This document shows positions 24,088 through 31,820 of a stretch of 64,000 nt of DNA, piece by piece. The translations under genes and the position numbers were made by a program. This stretch comes from Mycetocola tolaasinivorans (GTDB lineage: Bacteria; Actinomycetota; Actinomycetes; Actinomycetales; Microbacteriaceae): NCBI RefSeq assembly GCF_003667565.1, contig NZ_RCUX01000006.1, positions 186,001-250,000 on the forward strand. The letters run 5' to 3'. The notes beneath the pieces are model-generated. The model was not told the origin of the DNA. It worked only from the letters and a program-made list of their open reading frames with translations, and searched no databases. Numbering within the stretch: the stretch's first letter is position 1; every line of letters starts with the position of its first letter.

Positions 24088-24825
24088 ATGTCCTCTAGCC
24101 TGCACGATCGCGCGGTAGACGAGCTGGGCCGTCGCATCGTCGCCGGTGAGCTCGCGCCCGGAAGCACGGTGCTCGCTACCGATCTCGCCGCCGAACTCGA
24201 GGTGAGCCGCTCGGTGATTCGCGAAGCCGTGCGGGTATTGCAGTCGCTGGGTCTCCTGCGCTCCGTGCGCCGCCTCGGCATCCGGGTGCAGCCGGAGGAC
24301 AACTGGAACGTTCTCGACCCTCAGATCATCGCCTGGCGACTCTCCGGCAGCGGCCGCGGCGCGCAGCTGCGCTCGCTGACCGAGCTGCGTCGCAGCGTCG
24401 AGCCCGCGGCCGCCGAACTCGCCGCCCGGCACGCCCCCGACCCCGAGGCCGAGCGCCTGCTGCGCATCGCCGCGAGCATGCGCTCAATCGGCCGCGCGGG
24501 CGATCTGGAGTCGTTTCAGGAGCTCGATATTGAGTTCCACAGCCTCGTGCTTGCCGCCAGCGGAAACGAGATGTTCGCGGCGATGTCCGACATGATCGGC
24601 GCGGTCCTGCGTGGCCGTACCCGGCTCGGCCTGATGCCCAAACACCCGCACGAGGATGCCCTGCAGCTGCACATCGACGTCGCCGATGCGATTCAGGGCC
24701 GCGACCCGGCCCGCGCGCGGGACGCGATGGAGCGCATCATGACGCGCACCCTCGCCGAGGTTGAGCACATCTGGGCGGAGGAGCCACGCACCGTCCGCAG
24801 CCCCACCCGTGCCGACCTGGGCTAG
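24088..24825 (+). CDS. GntR/FadR-family regulator, probable gluconate/idonate repressor
   Basis: 245 residues. Winged helix at 1-70 (LGRRIVAGELAPGSTVL, LEVSRSVIREAVRVLQSLGL) and a C-terminal FCD effector domain (LTELRRSVEPAAAELAA, FHSLVLAASGNEMF, LHIDVADAIQGRDPARARDAM) with the His residues that bind a metal in this family. It converges on the idnD-idnO-gntK genes and is the only regulator nearby, so control of that catabolic set by gluconate or a related acid is inferred. It is divergent from menC. Confidence 0.85.
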   Translation: MSSSLHDRAVDELGRRIVAGELAPGSTVLATDLAAELEVSRSVIREAVRVLQSLGLLRSVRRLGIRVQPEDNWNVLDPQIIAWRLSGSGRGAQLRSLTELRRSVEPAAAELAARHAPDPEAERLLRIAASMRSIGRAGDLESFQELDIEFHSLVLAASGNEMFAAMSDMIGAVLRGRTRLGLMPKHPHEDALQLHIDVADAIQGRDPARARDAMERIMTRTLAEVEHIWAEEPRTVRSPTRADLG

Positions 24826-24859
24826 CCGGAATCGCTCATATTCCCGATCGGGAAAATGA

Positions 24860-24887
24860 AAACGGGTCGGCGCGTGCCGACCCGTTT
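24860..24887. terminator. Bidirectional intrinsic terminator
   Basis: AAACGGGTCGGC pairs with GCCGACCCGTTT around GCGT; between converging GntR and IdnD genes. Confidence 0.85.
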
Positions 24888-24901
24888 CCCCTGAAGTGTG
24901 C

Positions 24902-25936
24902 CTAGAACGCGAGCAGCACCTTGCCGCTCGTCGCGGAGTCCAGTGCCACCGCGAAAGCCTCGGCCGCCTCGGCCACCGGGTACTCGTGGGTGATCGCCGG
25001 GGCGATCACGAGCGAGCCGTCCGCGAGCGCGGCGATCACCTCATCGATCTCGTCATTGAACCGGAATGAGCCCATGAGCTCGAGCTCGCGCACGATCGCG
25101 AGGCTGATTAGCGCGGGCTGCTCACCCGAGGGCAGGAGGCCCACCATGACCACGCGGCCGCCGCGGGTGGCACCGCGCACCGCCGAGGCGAGGCCGCGCC
25201 AGTTTCCCGAAGACTCGATCACGATGTCCGCCTGCACCGCGGAGATGGCCTCGGTGTCGGTGGCGTGCAGGGTCGCGTGAGCCCCGAGTTCACGGGCAAT
25301 TTCGAGTGGCTTCTCGTGCATGTCGACCGCGGTGATGTGTGCGGCACCCGCACGCTTCAGCACGGCAACAGCGAGCGCGCCGATCGGGCCGGTGCCGATC
25401 ACGAGCACGGTCTTGCCGGCCACCTCGCCGGCTCGAGAGACGGCGTGCCAGGCCACCGAGGCCGGCTCAACCAGGGCTGCGTCGCGCAGGGAGAGATTGT
25501 CGGGCAGCGCGCGCAGCATGCGGGCGGGCAGTGCCACCCGTCGCGCGAACGCCCCGTCGGTGTGCGGGTGCCGCGCCGCGCTGCCGAGGTAGGTCGAGGC
25601 CGGAGCGAGGTTGGGCCGCCCCTCGGGGGAGCGTATGCCCTCGACGGCATGCGGGGTGTTTGGGTGCACGGCGACGCGGGTTCCGGCCGCCGGGCCGGTG
25701 CCGTCGGCCGCCGCGGTGAGCACGGTACCCACGACCTCATGGCCGAGGACCAGGGGATCGATCAGGATCGACTCGCCGGCCGCGCCGTGGGTCCAGTAGT
25801 GCAGGTCTGATCCGCAGATGCCGCCATAGGCGATTTCGATCACGGCCTCCGCATTGCTGGGGGTGGGTTCGGGCAGTACCTCAACCCGCAGGTCATCCTT
25901 GGCGTGTGCGACCACCGCCGTGTTTTCGAGTCTCAC
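24902..25936 (-). CDS. L-idonate 5-dehydrogenase-like MDR, lacking the structural zinc cysteines
   Basis: 344 residues of the medium-chain dehydrogenase family, closest in layout to IdnD: catalytic zinc region IAYGGICGSDLHYWTHG, then LVLGHEVVG, and NAD-binding VLVIGTGPIGALAV. It should oxidise L-idonate to 5-ketogluconate. The lobe loop that normally carries CxxCxxCx7C reads HPNTPHAVEGIRSPEG followed by RPNLAPAS: every one of the four cysteines is replaced although the flanking residues (TP, GRPNL, YLGSAAR) are retained. The catalytic zinc site is intact. GTG 25936 overlaps the upstream gene stop by one base (TAGTG). Confidence 0.85.
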   Translation of the reverse strand: MRLENTAVVAHAKDDLRVEVLPEPTPSNAEAVIEIAYGGICGSDLHYWTHGAAGESILIDPLVLGHEVVGTVLTAAADGTGPAAGTRVAVHPNTPHAVEGIRSPEGRPNLAPASTYLGSAARHPHTDGAFARRVALPARMLRALPDNLSLRDAALVEPASVAWHAVSRAGEVAGKTVLVIGTGPIGALAVAVLKRAGAAHITAVDMHEKPLEIARELGAHATLHATDTEAISAVQADIVIESSGNWRGLASAVRGATRGGRVVMVGLLPSGEQPALISLAIVRELELMGSFRFNDEIDEVIAALADGSLVIAPAITHEYPVAEAAEAFAVALDSATSGKVLLAF

Positions 25937-26706
25937 TAGACCACCACCGTCATTCCGCCATCGATGAAGATGACCTGTCCGTTTACGAAGTCAGAGCCCG
26001 CCGAGGCCAGCCACACCGCGGGGCCCGCGAGGTCGGCCGGTGTACCCCAGCGCGCGGCCGGTGTGCGGCCGAGAATCCAGGAGTTGAACTGCGCATCATC
26101 CACGAGCTTCTGGGTCATATCCGTGTGAATGTAGCCCGGAGCGATCGCGTTGATCTGGATGTTCGAACCAGCCCACTCGGCGGTCATCGCCCGGGTGAGG
26201 TTGCGGATACCGCCCTTTGCCGAGGTGTAGGCCGAGAGGGTGGGGCGCGCGAGATCGGTCTGAACCGAGGCGATGTTGATGATCTTTCCGGCCCGGCGCG
26301 GCAGCATGTGGCGCGCGACCGCCCGGCCGACCAGGAACGCGCTGGTGAGGTTGGTTGCGATCACGCGATCCCAGTCTTCCCGGGCCAGCTCGACGAGGGG
26401 TTCGCGGTGCTGAATACCGGCATTGTTCACCAGGACATCGAGGGCACCGACGCGGGATTCGATCTCGTTGACGCCCGCATCAACTGCCGCCTCATCGGTG
26501 ATGTCGAAGGCGACGGCGTGTATGCGCTCCTCGCCGTAGCGCTCGACAAACTCAGCTCGGGTTTCGGTGAGACGGTCCAGATCACGGCCGTGCAGCACGA
26601 GGGTGGCCCCGGCATCGGCGAGGCCCTCGGCGATGCTGCGACCGATGCCGCGGCTGGATCCGGTGACCAGGGCCAGCCGGCCGGTCAGATCAAACAGGGT
26701 GCTCAT
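25936..26706 (-). CDS. Short-chain dehydrogenase, gluconate 5-dehydrogenase-like
   Basis: 256 residues of the classical SDR family: cofactor motif LVTGSSRGIGRS, NNAG in VLVNNAGIQHREPL, the catalytic Ser in IINIASVQTDLARP, YTSAKGG (YxxxK) and the C-terminal FINGQVIFIDGG-type ending. The family IdnO/Gno enzymes reduce 5-ketogluconate to gluconate, which fits its position between IdnD and gluconokinase. Overlaps gntK by 4 bases (ATGA) and idnD by 1 base, so the three are co-translated. Confidence 0.85.
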   Translation of the reverse strand: MSTLFDLTGRLALVTGSSRGIGRSIAEGLADAGATLVLHGRDLDRLTETRAEFVERYGEERIHAVAFDITDEAAVDAGVNEIESRVGALDVLVNNAGIQHREPLVELAREDWDRVIATNLTSAFLVGRAVARHMLPRRAGKIINIASVQTDLARPTLSAYTSAKGGIRNLTRAMTAEWAGSNIQINAIAPGYIHTDMTQKLVDDAQFNSWILGRTPAARWGTPADLAGPAVWLASAGSDFVNGQVIFIDGGMTVVV

Positions 26707-27248
26707 GCGGTGACCTCCTCGGTCGATGCGCCGGCCGCGTCCAGGGCGTCCAGGCGGGTGCGAATATCGGCGATGATGGCGTCCGGAGTCTGTGCCAGGC
26801 TCACGGCGAATGCGCGCTCATCGGCCTCGAGCGGCTCGAGGGCGGCGAACTGGGAGTCCAACAGGCTGTTGGGCATGTACTCGTGATTGCGGCCGGCCTG
26901 ACGCTCGGAAATTAGAGCGCGATCGCCCGCGAGGTGGATCAGCACGGTGCTCGGTGCGTGGCTCACCAGCAGGTCGCGGTAGCGACGCTTGAGCGCGGAA
27001 CAGGCCACCACGATGGGGTGACCGGCGGCGAGCTCATCGGCGATGCGGCGGGCGATGATCTCGAGCCAGGGCGCGCGATCCTCGTCGTTGAGGGGCTGCC
27101 CGGCCCCCATCTTGGCCTTAGCTGCGGGGGTGTGCAGGTCATCCCCGTCAATAAAGGTGAGACCGAGGCTCTCAGCCAGGGCGATGCCGATGGTGGACTT
27201 TCCGGAACCGGAAACCCCCATCACGATCAGGGGCGGGGTAGGGGACAA
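26703..27248 (-). CDS. gntK: Gluconokinase, thermoresistant GntK type
   Basis: 181 residues: P-loop VMGVSGSGKSTIG at the N terminus, DGDDLHT, substrate segment LNDEDRAPWLE, VVACSALKRRYRD and the family ending SLLDSQFAALEPLEADE. It phosphorylates gluconate to 6-phosphogluconate. TTG 27248 is chosen because GGAGGT stands 5 bases ahead (GGAGGTCACCGTTG) and the P-loop then begins at residue 8; a longer frame to 27281 has no ribosome site. It is the first gene of the gntK-idnO-idnD operon. No gluconate permease lies in the window. Confidence 0.88.
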   Translation of the reverse strand: MSPTPPLIVMGVSGSGKSTIGIALAESLGLTFIDGDDLHTPAAKAKMGAGQPLNDEDRAPWLEIIARRIADELAAGHPIVVACSALKRRYRDLLVSHAPSTVLIHLAGDRALISERQAGRNHEYMPNSLLDSQFAALEPLEADERAFAVSLAQTPDAIIADIRTRLDALDAAGASTEEVTA

Positions 27249-27377
27249 CGGTGACCTCCGGGGTTGGTAATGCCTCATCACATCGGACGTAACGCACGAG
27301 TTGTTTCGAATACGTCTTACTTATAAACCCTAACACCTCCTCGTTCGAGGTACTCGCGTTTCTCGGATAACGCGTGC

Positions 27378-27383
27378 TAGCGT
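27378..27383 (+). promoter_or_regulatory. Leaderless -10 box for the NAD(P)-binding protein
   Basis: TAGCGT, spacer TGGCCC, ATG 27390. Confidence 0.45.
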
Positions 27384-27389
27384 TGGCCC

Positions 27390-28079
27390 ATGTCAGCTAT
27401 TGCCATCATCGGGGGACACGGCAAGGTCGCACTTCACCTCGCACGGGTCCTCGTAAATCGCGGTCACCAGGTCACCGGTTTTGTGCGAAACCCGGACCAC
27501 ATTACGGATGTGGAGGAGACCGGCGCGAGCGCGCGGGTTGCCGATGTTGAGACCCTGGTGATCTGGCAGCTCGCCGATCTGCTGCAGGGCTTTGACGCCA
27601 TCGTCTGGTCGGCCGGTGCCGGTGGCGGAAATCCGGAGCGTACCTTTGCGGTGGATCGCGATGCCGCGATCCGCACCATCGATGCCGCCGTGCGTACCGG
27701 CCTCCGCCGCTTCGTGATGGTGTCCTATCAGGGAGCTGGCCCGGACCACGGGATCGATCCCGAAGACTCCTTCTATGCCTACGCCGAGGCGAAGGCCGCG
27801 GCCGATGAGTATCTGCGCCGCCAGGATCTCGACTGGACGATACTCGCCCCCGGTGGCCTCACCGACGAGCCCAGCACCGGCGAGATTTCGATCACCGCTG
27901 AGCGGGGTAGGGTTTCTCGCGAAAACGTCGCCCTGGTGGCCGCGGACGTGTTGCACGCCCCGGAAACCGCGGGGCTCACGCTGCCCTTCACCGATGGCGA
28001 TGTGGCGATCGCCGAGGCCCTACGCGCCGCCATCGGCGGCGAGGAGCCGCCGGTAACCGCACCGACGCCCGTCTCGTAG
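27390..28079 (+). CDS. Atypical SDR, NAD(P)H-binding epimerase-like protein
   Basis: 229 residues with a Rossmann start AIIGGHGKVALHLARVL (GxxGxxxxxL), VTGFVRNPDH, DAIVWSAGAG and SFYAYAEAKAAADEYLR with a YxxxK pair. It matches the NmrA/atypical SDR group (related to plant SDRs of the YwnB/HSCARG type), usually small cytoplasmic reductases or redox sensors. No operon partner; divergent from gntK and convergent with a phosphatase. Substrate unknown. Confidence 0.8.
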   Translation: MSAIAIIGGHGKVALHLARVLVNRGHQVTGFVRNPDHITDVEETGASARVADVETLVIWQLADLLQGFDAIVWSAGAGGGNPERTFAVDRDAAIRTIDAAVRTGLRRFVMVSYQGAGPDHGIDPEDSFYAYAEAKAAADEYLRRQDLDWTILAPGGLTDEPSTGEISITAERGRVSRENVALVAADVLHAPETAGLTLPFTDGDVAIAEALRAAIGGEEPPVTAPTPVS

Positions 28080-28114
28080 GGCGAGTGACCGGCAGGCTCG
28101 CGTTGCCCCGCGGG

Positions 28115-28735
28115 TTAGCGCGTGGCTTCGGATGCCGGGATGGGCTCCCCATTCCAGTTTTCGAGGATCCAGCCCTCTGTGCGTGAGCCCGTGAGGATCG
28201 CATATCCTGTGTTTGGCATCTCGCTCGCGCGGGCGAATCCGGGGGCGGTATTGATCGCATGAGCCCCCACCCAGGTGCGGATGAGGGCACCGTGCGCCAG
28301 GATCATCAGGCGCTCGACGCCCTCCTCGGTGGCCTCGGCGAGCACCTCGTCCACGCGAGCAAAGACCTCCAGGCCGGTTTCACCCCCGGGTATCCGCCCA
28401 CTCGGGTCGCCATCCGCCCACCTGAAGATCTGCCCGTGGAAGTGCTCGTGGGAGACCGGGTCCCCGAGCATCTGAAAGTCTCCGGATTCGATCTCGCGCA
28501 GCTGATGCCGCACCCGCACCTCGAGCCCCAGTCGTGCGGCGAGCGGCGCCGCGGTCTGCTGGGAGCGCACCTGCGTGCTCACATAGAAGGCATCGGCATC
28601 CTCGTTCATGGTGGTGACGAGGGTCTCCGCCTGAGCTCGGCCGAGGGCGGTGAGATCGGGCCCGGGAACGAGCGTGTCCAGCAGGTTGGCGATGTTCGAC
28701 GGGGTCTGCCCGTGACGAATGAGAATCAGGCGCAT
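28115..28735 (-). CDS. Histidine phosphatase family protein
   Basis: 206 residues: catalytic LILIRHGQTPSN at the N terminus, SQQTAAPLAARLG, the acid residue in LREIESGDFQ and the second His in LMILAHGALIRTWV. Cytoplasmic phosphomonoesterase of unknown substrate, distinct from the copy at 11287. ATG 28735 follows a leaderless -10 (TAGGAT). Confidence 0.88.
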   Translation of the reverse strand: MRLILIRHGQTPSNIANLLDTLVPGPDLTALGRAQAETLVTTMNEDADAFYVSTQVRSQQTAAPLAARLGLEVRVRHQLREIESGDFQMLGDPVSHEHFHGQIFRWADGDPSGRIPGGETGLEVFARVDEVLAEATEEGVERLMILAHGALIRTWVGAHAINTAPGFARASEMPNTGYAILTGSRTEGWILENWNGEPIPASEATR

Positions 28736-28741
28736 GACTTG

Positions 28742-28747
28742 ATCCTA
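28742..28747 (-). promoter_or_regulatory. Leaderless -10 box for the histidine phosphatase
   Basis: On the minus strand TAGGAT, spacer CAAGTC, ATG 28735. Confidence 0.5.
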
Positions 28748-28986
28748 GGGCGAGCCCTGTGCACCGCGGGCGTGCGTGACGTGAGATGCACGCCCCCAGC
28801 AAGATACGCACAATGCGCCACGAAATCATTCGTTATCGGACAAAATGAGGCTTTTCCATAACACCCCCATAACGGGGGACACGCCGGACGCGTGTCGGTT
28901 TCGAACTCCCCACTTCATTACGTACCCTGCCGGAGGGGCTCACGATGCCCCCGTTTCGCACTACACACTCAGGAGCGCTCTAAACC

Positions 28987-29409
28987 ATGCGTATTTCACT
29001 TCGCCGTTCGGTCGTTGCCGGCACCACCCTGCTGCTCGCCGTCGGTCTCTCCGCCTGTTCGACCGGCCCGAGCGTTGCTGACGCCTGCGCCACCACCAAC
29101 AAGGACCTCTCCGCGCTCGTCACCGACGCGCAGAACATCGTCATGAACTCCGCCAGCGACCCCGCCGCCACCGCCGCGGGAACCAAGAAGCTGACCGAGC
29201 AGTTCACCGCCCTCGAGAAGAAGATCGAGAACGAGGACGTCAAGAAGGCCGTCGCACCGCTGGGTGCCGCCTATGCCGCCCTCGACGCGGACGTTGCCAA
29301 GGCCACCGCCGACTCCTCCAACACGGCCGGTGTACTGGATGCCATGGAGAAGTTCCTGGACGCCTCGAAGAAGGCTCAGGCCGAGTACCGCAAGGTGTGC
29401 GCGGCCTAG
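28987..29409 (+). CDS. Small putative lipoprotein of unknown function
   Basis: 140 residues: signal peptide MRISLRRSVVAGTTLLLAVG with lipobox SAC at about 24, then a mostly helical, Ala/Lys-rich body (TKKLTEQFTALEKKIENEDV, LDAMEKFLDASKKAQAEY) with two later cysteines (DACATT and KVCAA) that could form a disulfide. I do not recognise a family. ATG 28987 has AGGAGC about 12 bases upstream. It is a single gene ended by a hairpin 70 bases downstream; the body resembles small helical-bundle exported proteins of Actinobacteria. Confidence 0.75.
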   Translation: MRISLRRSVVAGTTLLLAVGLSACSTGPSVADACATTNKDLSALVTDAQNIVMNSASDPAATAAGTKKLTEQFTALEKKIENEDVKKAVAPLGAAYAALDADVAKATADSSNTAGVLDAMEKFLDASKKAQAEYRKVCAA

Positions 29410-29410
29410 C

Positions 29411-29487
29411 CGACTCACCACGAACGCCGTCCGCAGGCTCGGTATTGCCGGGTGTGCGCGACTGAGTCGACTCACCACGAACGCCGT
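29411..29487 (+). repeat. 20-bp direct repeat after the lipoprotein gene
   Basis: CGACTCACCACGAACGCCGT occurs at 29411-29430 and again at 29468-29487. The second copy forms the left arm of the terminator at 29479; the first has no matching right arm, so it looks like a partial, degraded duplication. Confidence 0.8.
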
Positions 29488-29514
29488 ACACGGGGATTCC
29501 CGTGTACGGCGTTC
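29479..29514 (+). terminator. Intrinsic terminator after the lipoprotein gene
   Basis: GAACGCCGTACACGGG and its exact complement (16 bp) around GATT, with a weak T content after it. It directly abuts the menB -10 box. Confidence 0.75.
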
Positions 29515-29520
29515 TATGCT
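29515..29520 (+). promoter_or_regulatory. Leaderless -10 box for menB
   Basis: TATGCT, spacer TAGTGC, ATG 29527. The hexamer begins on the base after the upstream terminator stem, so termination and initiation signals are fused back to back. Confidence 0.5.
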
Positions 29521-29526
29521 TAGTGC

Positions 29527-30429
29527 ATGCACGTTTCGGATCTGTTTGACGCCGCCGAATGGCGCGATGTTCCCGGCTTTGAGGCCCTCACCGACATCAC
29601 CTACCACCACGATGTGAACGGCCAGGTGGCGCGCATCGCGTTCAACCGACCCGAGGTGCGCAACGCCTTCCGCCCGCGCACGGTGGATGAACTGTACGCG
29701 GTGCTCGATGACGCCCGGCAGAACTCGAGGATCGGCGTGGTGCTGCTCACCGGTAACGGCCCGAGCCCGAAGGACGGAGGCTGGGCGTTCTGCTCCGGTG
29801 GCGATCAGCGCATTCGCGGACGTGACGGGTACAAGTACTCAGAGTCCGAGACCACGGTGCAGGACACCGCGCGCTCGGGCCGCCTGCACATTCTTGAGGT
29901 GCAGCGCCTGATCCGCATGATGCCGAAGGTCGTGATCGCCGTGATTCCGGGCTGGGCCGCGGGCGGCGGACACTCGCTGCACGTCGTGTGCGATCTCAGC
30001 ATCGCCTCGGCCGAGCACGGTAGGTTCAAGCAGACCGATGCCGACGTCGGGTCGTTCGACGCGGGCTATGGCAGCGCGTACTTTGCTCGCCAGATCGGGC
30101 AGAAGTTTGCGCGCGAGGTCTTCTTCCTGGCCGAGGAGTATTCGGCCGAGCGCGCCTACGAGATGGGCGCGGTCAACCGGGTGGTGCCGCACGCCGATCT
30201 TGAGCCCACCGCCCTGGCCTGGGCACGCACGATCCTCACCAAGTCGCCCACCGCGATTCGCATGCTGAAGTTTGCCTTCAACGCGGTGGATGACGGCATG
30301 GTGGGCCAGCAGGTCTTTGCCGGTGAGGCCACCCGTCTCGCCTACGGCACGGATGAGGCCCTCGAGGGGCGGGACTCCTTCCTGGAGAAGCGCGCGCCGG
30401 ACTGGTCGCCCTACCCCTGGCAGTACTAG
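29527..30429 (+). CDS. menB: 1,4-Dihydroxy-2-naphthoyl-CoA synthase
   Basis: 300 residues of the crotonase fold with full MenB signatures: IAFNRPEVRNAFRPRTVDEL, AFCSGGDQRIRG, oxyanion loop PGWAAGGGHSLHVVCDL, DVGSFDAGYGSAYFARQIG with the active-site Tyr/Asp region, and the C-terminal FLEKRAPDWSPYPWQY. It closes the second ring from o-succinylbenzoyl-CoA in menaquinone synthesis. Its stop overlaps the menE start by one base (TAGTG). Confidence 0.95.
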   Translation: MHVSDLFDAAEWRDVPGFEALTDITYHHDVNGQVARIAFNRPEVRNAFRPRTVDELYAVLDDARQNSRIGVVLLTGNGPSPKDGGWAFCSGGDQRIRGRDGYKYSESETTVQDTARSGRLHILEVQRLIRMMPKVVIAVIPGWAAGGGHSLHVVCDLSIASAEHGRFKQTDADVGSFDAGYGSAYFARQIGQKFAREVFFLAEEYSAERAYEMGAVNRVVPHADLEPTALAWARTILTKSPTAIRMLKFAFNAVDDGMVGQQVFAGEATRLAYGTDEALEGRDSFLEKRAPDWSPYPWQY

Positions 30430-31763
30430 TGAGCGCGCGGCGCCCGGCGCGTTTCATTTCCGCGCAGGATCGTGCCGCGTTCATCGACGCGCTGGATGAC
30501 CTGCTCGCGGGGGAGGGTCCCGCGCTGCTGCCCGTGGCCGGGCCGGATCTGCCCACTGCCCCGAATCCAAGCGTTCCCGCGGGGGTGGACATCGTGATCG
30601 AAACCTCGGGCTCCTCGGGCATTCCGAAGCGCATCGCGCACTCCCGGCACGCGCTCCTGCACTCGGCCTGGGCAACCGAGCGCGCTCTCGGCGGACCGGG
30701 CACCTGGCTGTCCGCGCTGCCCGGAAACTACGTTGCGGGGCTGCAGGTGCTCGTGCGCTCGCACCTGGCCGGCACGACCCCCGCGCACCTCCCGCCGGGC
30801 CCCTTTGACCCGGCGATCTTCGAGCGGCACGCACGGCTCCTGTTTGAGCGTGCGCCCGGCCGCCGCTATGTCTCGCTGGTGCCCGCGCAGGTTCAGCGGG
30901 TGCTCGACCACTCGGATGTTCTGGCCGGTTTCGACGCCGTGCTGGTGGGCGGGCAGGCCGTTCCGGAACCGCTGCGCGAGCGGGCTCGGGCGGCGGGGGT
31001 GCGCCTCGTGCGCACCTATGGCTCGAGCGAAACCGGCGGCGGATGCGTCTACGACGGGGTGCCGCTGGAGGGGGTTTCCGTGGAGATCCGTGACGGTGAG
31101 ATTCGCCTGGCCGGCCCGGTTTTGGCCCTCGGCTACCTCGATGAGCACGGGCACTGGGACTACTCTCGAACCGATGCCAATCTTCCGTTTGCCGACGGCC
31201 TCGGGTTGGCCGAGCATGAGGTTCGCATCGTGCCCCCGAACGTCTTAACCGACGCACCGCTCGACCCCGCACATTACGGTGTGTATGATCCGCTGAGTGC
31301 GGCCGAGCGCGCGGCACCGCAGGCCGCCGAAAACTCCCCGGCCGGGCACCTCGAGTTTGTGCACCCGGGTGACGCTACCCCCGTGCCGCGGAGCCTGCGC
31401 ACCGGCGATACCGGTGCCCTGACCGACGGCGTGCTGAGCGTTCACGGACGCCTGGATAACGTGTTCATTTCGGGCGGCACCAACGTGAGCCTCGACCGAA
31501 TCGATGCCGTGGTGCGTGCGCTCCCCGGGCTCTCCGACGCCGTGGCGGTGGCCGCGGCGGATGAGCGCTGGGGTCAGGTTCCGGTCGTGTTCACCGCGCA
31601 TGTGGCGACGGAGCCGGGCGACCTCCTCGCCCGCATCCGCGCGGCCTGTGGTGAGGCGCTGGGGCCGGCCGCGCGTCCGCGCGAGGTCATCGTGTTGCCG
31701 GAGATGCCGCTGCTGCCATCGGGAAAGCCGGATCGAATCGCACTCACCGCGCGGACGGCCTAG
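30429..31763 (+). CDS. menE: o-Succinylbenzoate-CoA ligase
   Basis: 444 residues of the acyl-adenylating (ANL) superfamily, shorter than most MenE: P-loop IETSGSSGIPKRIAHSRHAL, LSALPGNYVAGLQVLVRS, A5-type motif VRTYGSSETGGGCVYDG, RTGDTGAL and the C-terminal catalytic Lys in LLPSGKPDRIAL. It activates o-succinylbenzoate to its CoA ester, the MenB substrate. GTG 30429 is fused to the menB stop. It is unusually Ala/Arg-rich but complete. Confidence 0.92.
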   Translation: MSARRPARFISAQDRAAFIDALDDLLAGEGPALLPVAGPDLPTAPNPSVPAGVDIVIETSGSSGIPKRIAHSRHALLHSAWATERALGGPGTWLSALPGNYVAGLQVLVRSHLAGTTPAHLPPGPFDPAIFERHARLLFERAPGRRYVSLVPAQVQRVLDHSDVLAGFDAVLVGGQAVPEPLRERARAAGVRLVRTYGSSETGGGCVYDGVPLEGVSVEIRDGEIRLAGPVLALGYLDEHGHWDYSRTDANLPFADGLGLAEHEVRIVPPNVLTDAPLDPAHYGVYDPLSAAERAAPQAAENSPAGHLEFVHPGDATPVPRSLRTGDTGALTDGVLSVHGRLDNVFISGGTNVSLDRIDAVVRALPGLSDAVAVAAADERWGQVPVVFTAHVATEPGDLLARIRAACGEALGPAARPREVIVLPEMPLLPSGKPDRIALTARTA

Positions 31764-31820
31764 CGGGGCTCACCCGCGTGCATGTCGTAAACTTCGAGGC
31801 AGACAATCTGGAGGAAACCC

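Noticed and set aside
25570..25720. Frameshift as the cause of the missing cysteines in IdnD
   Set aside because: The reading frame and flanking conserved residues (TP, GRPNL, YLGSAAR) are preserved on both sides.
27335..27351. ACCTC-N7-GAGGT inverted repeat as a GntR operator
   Set aside because: Short arms and no second copy near the GntR gene; too weak to list as a feature.
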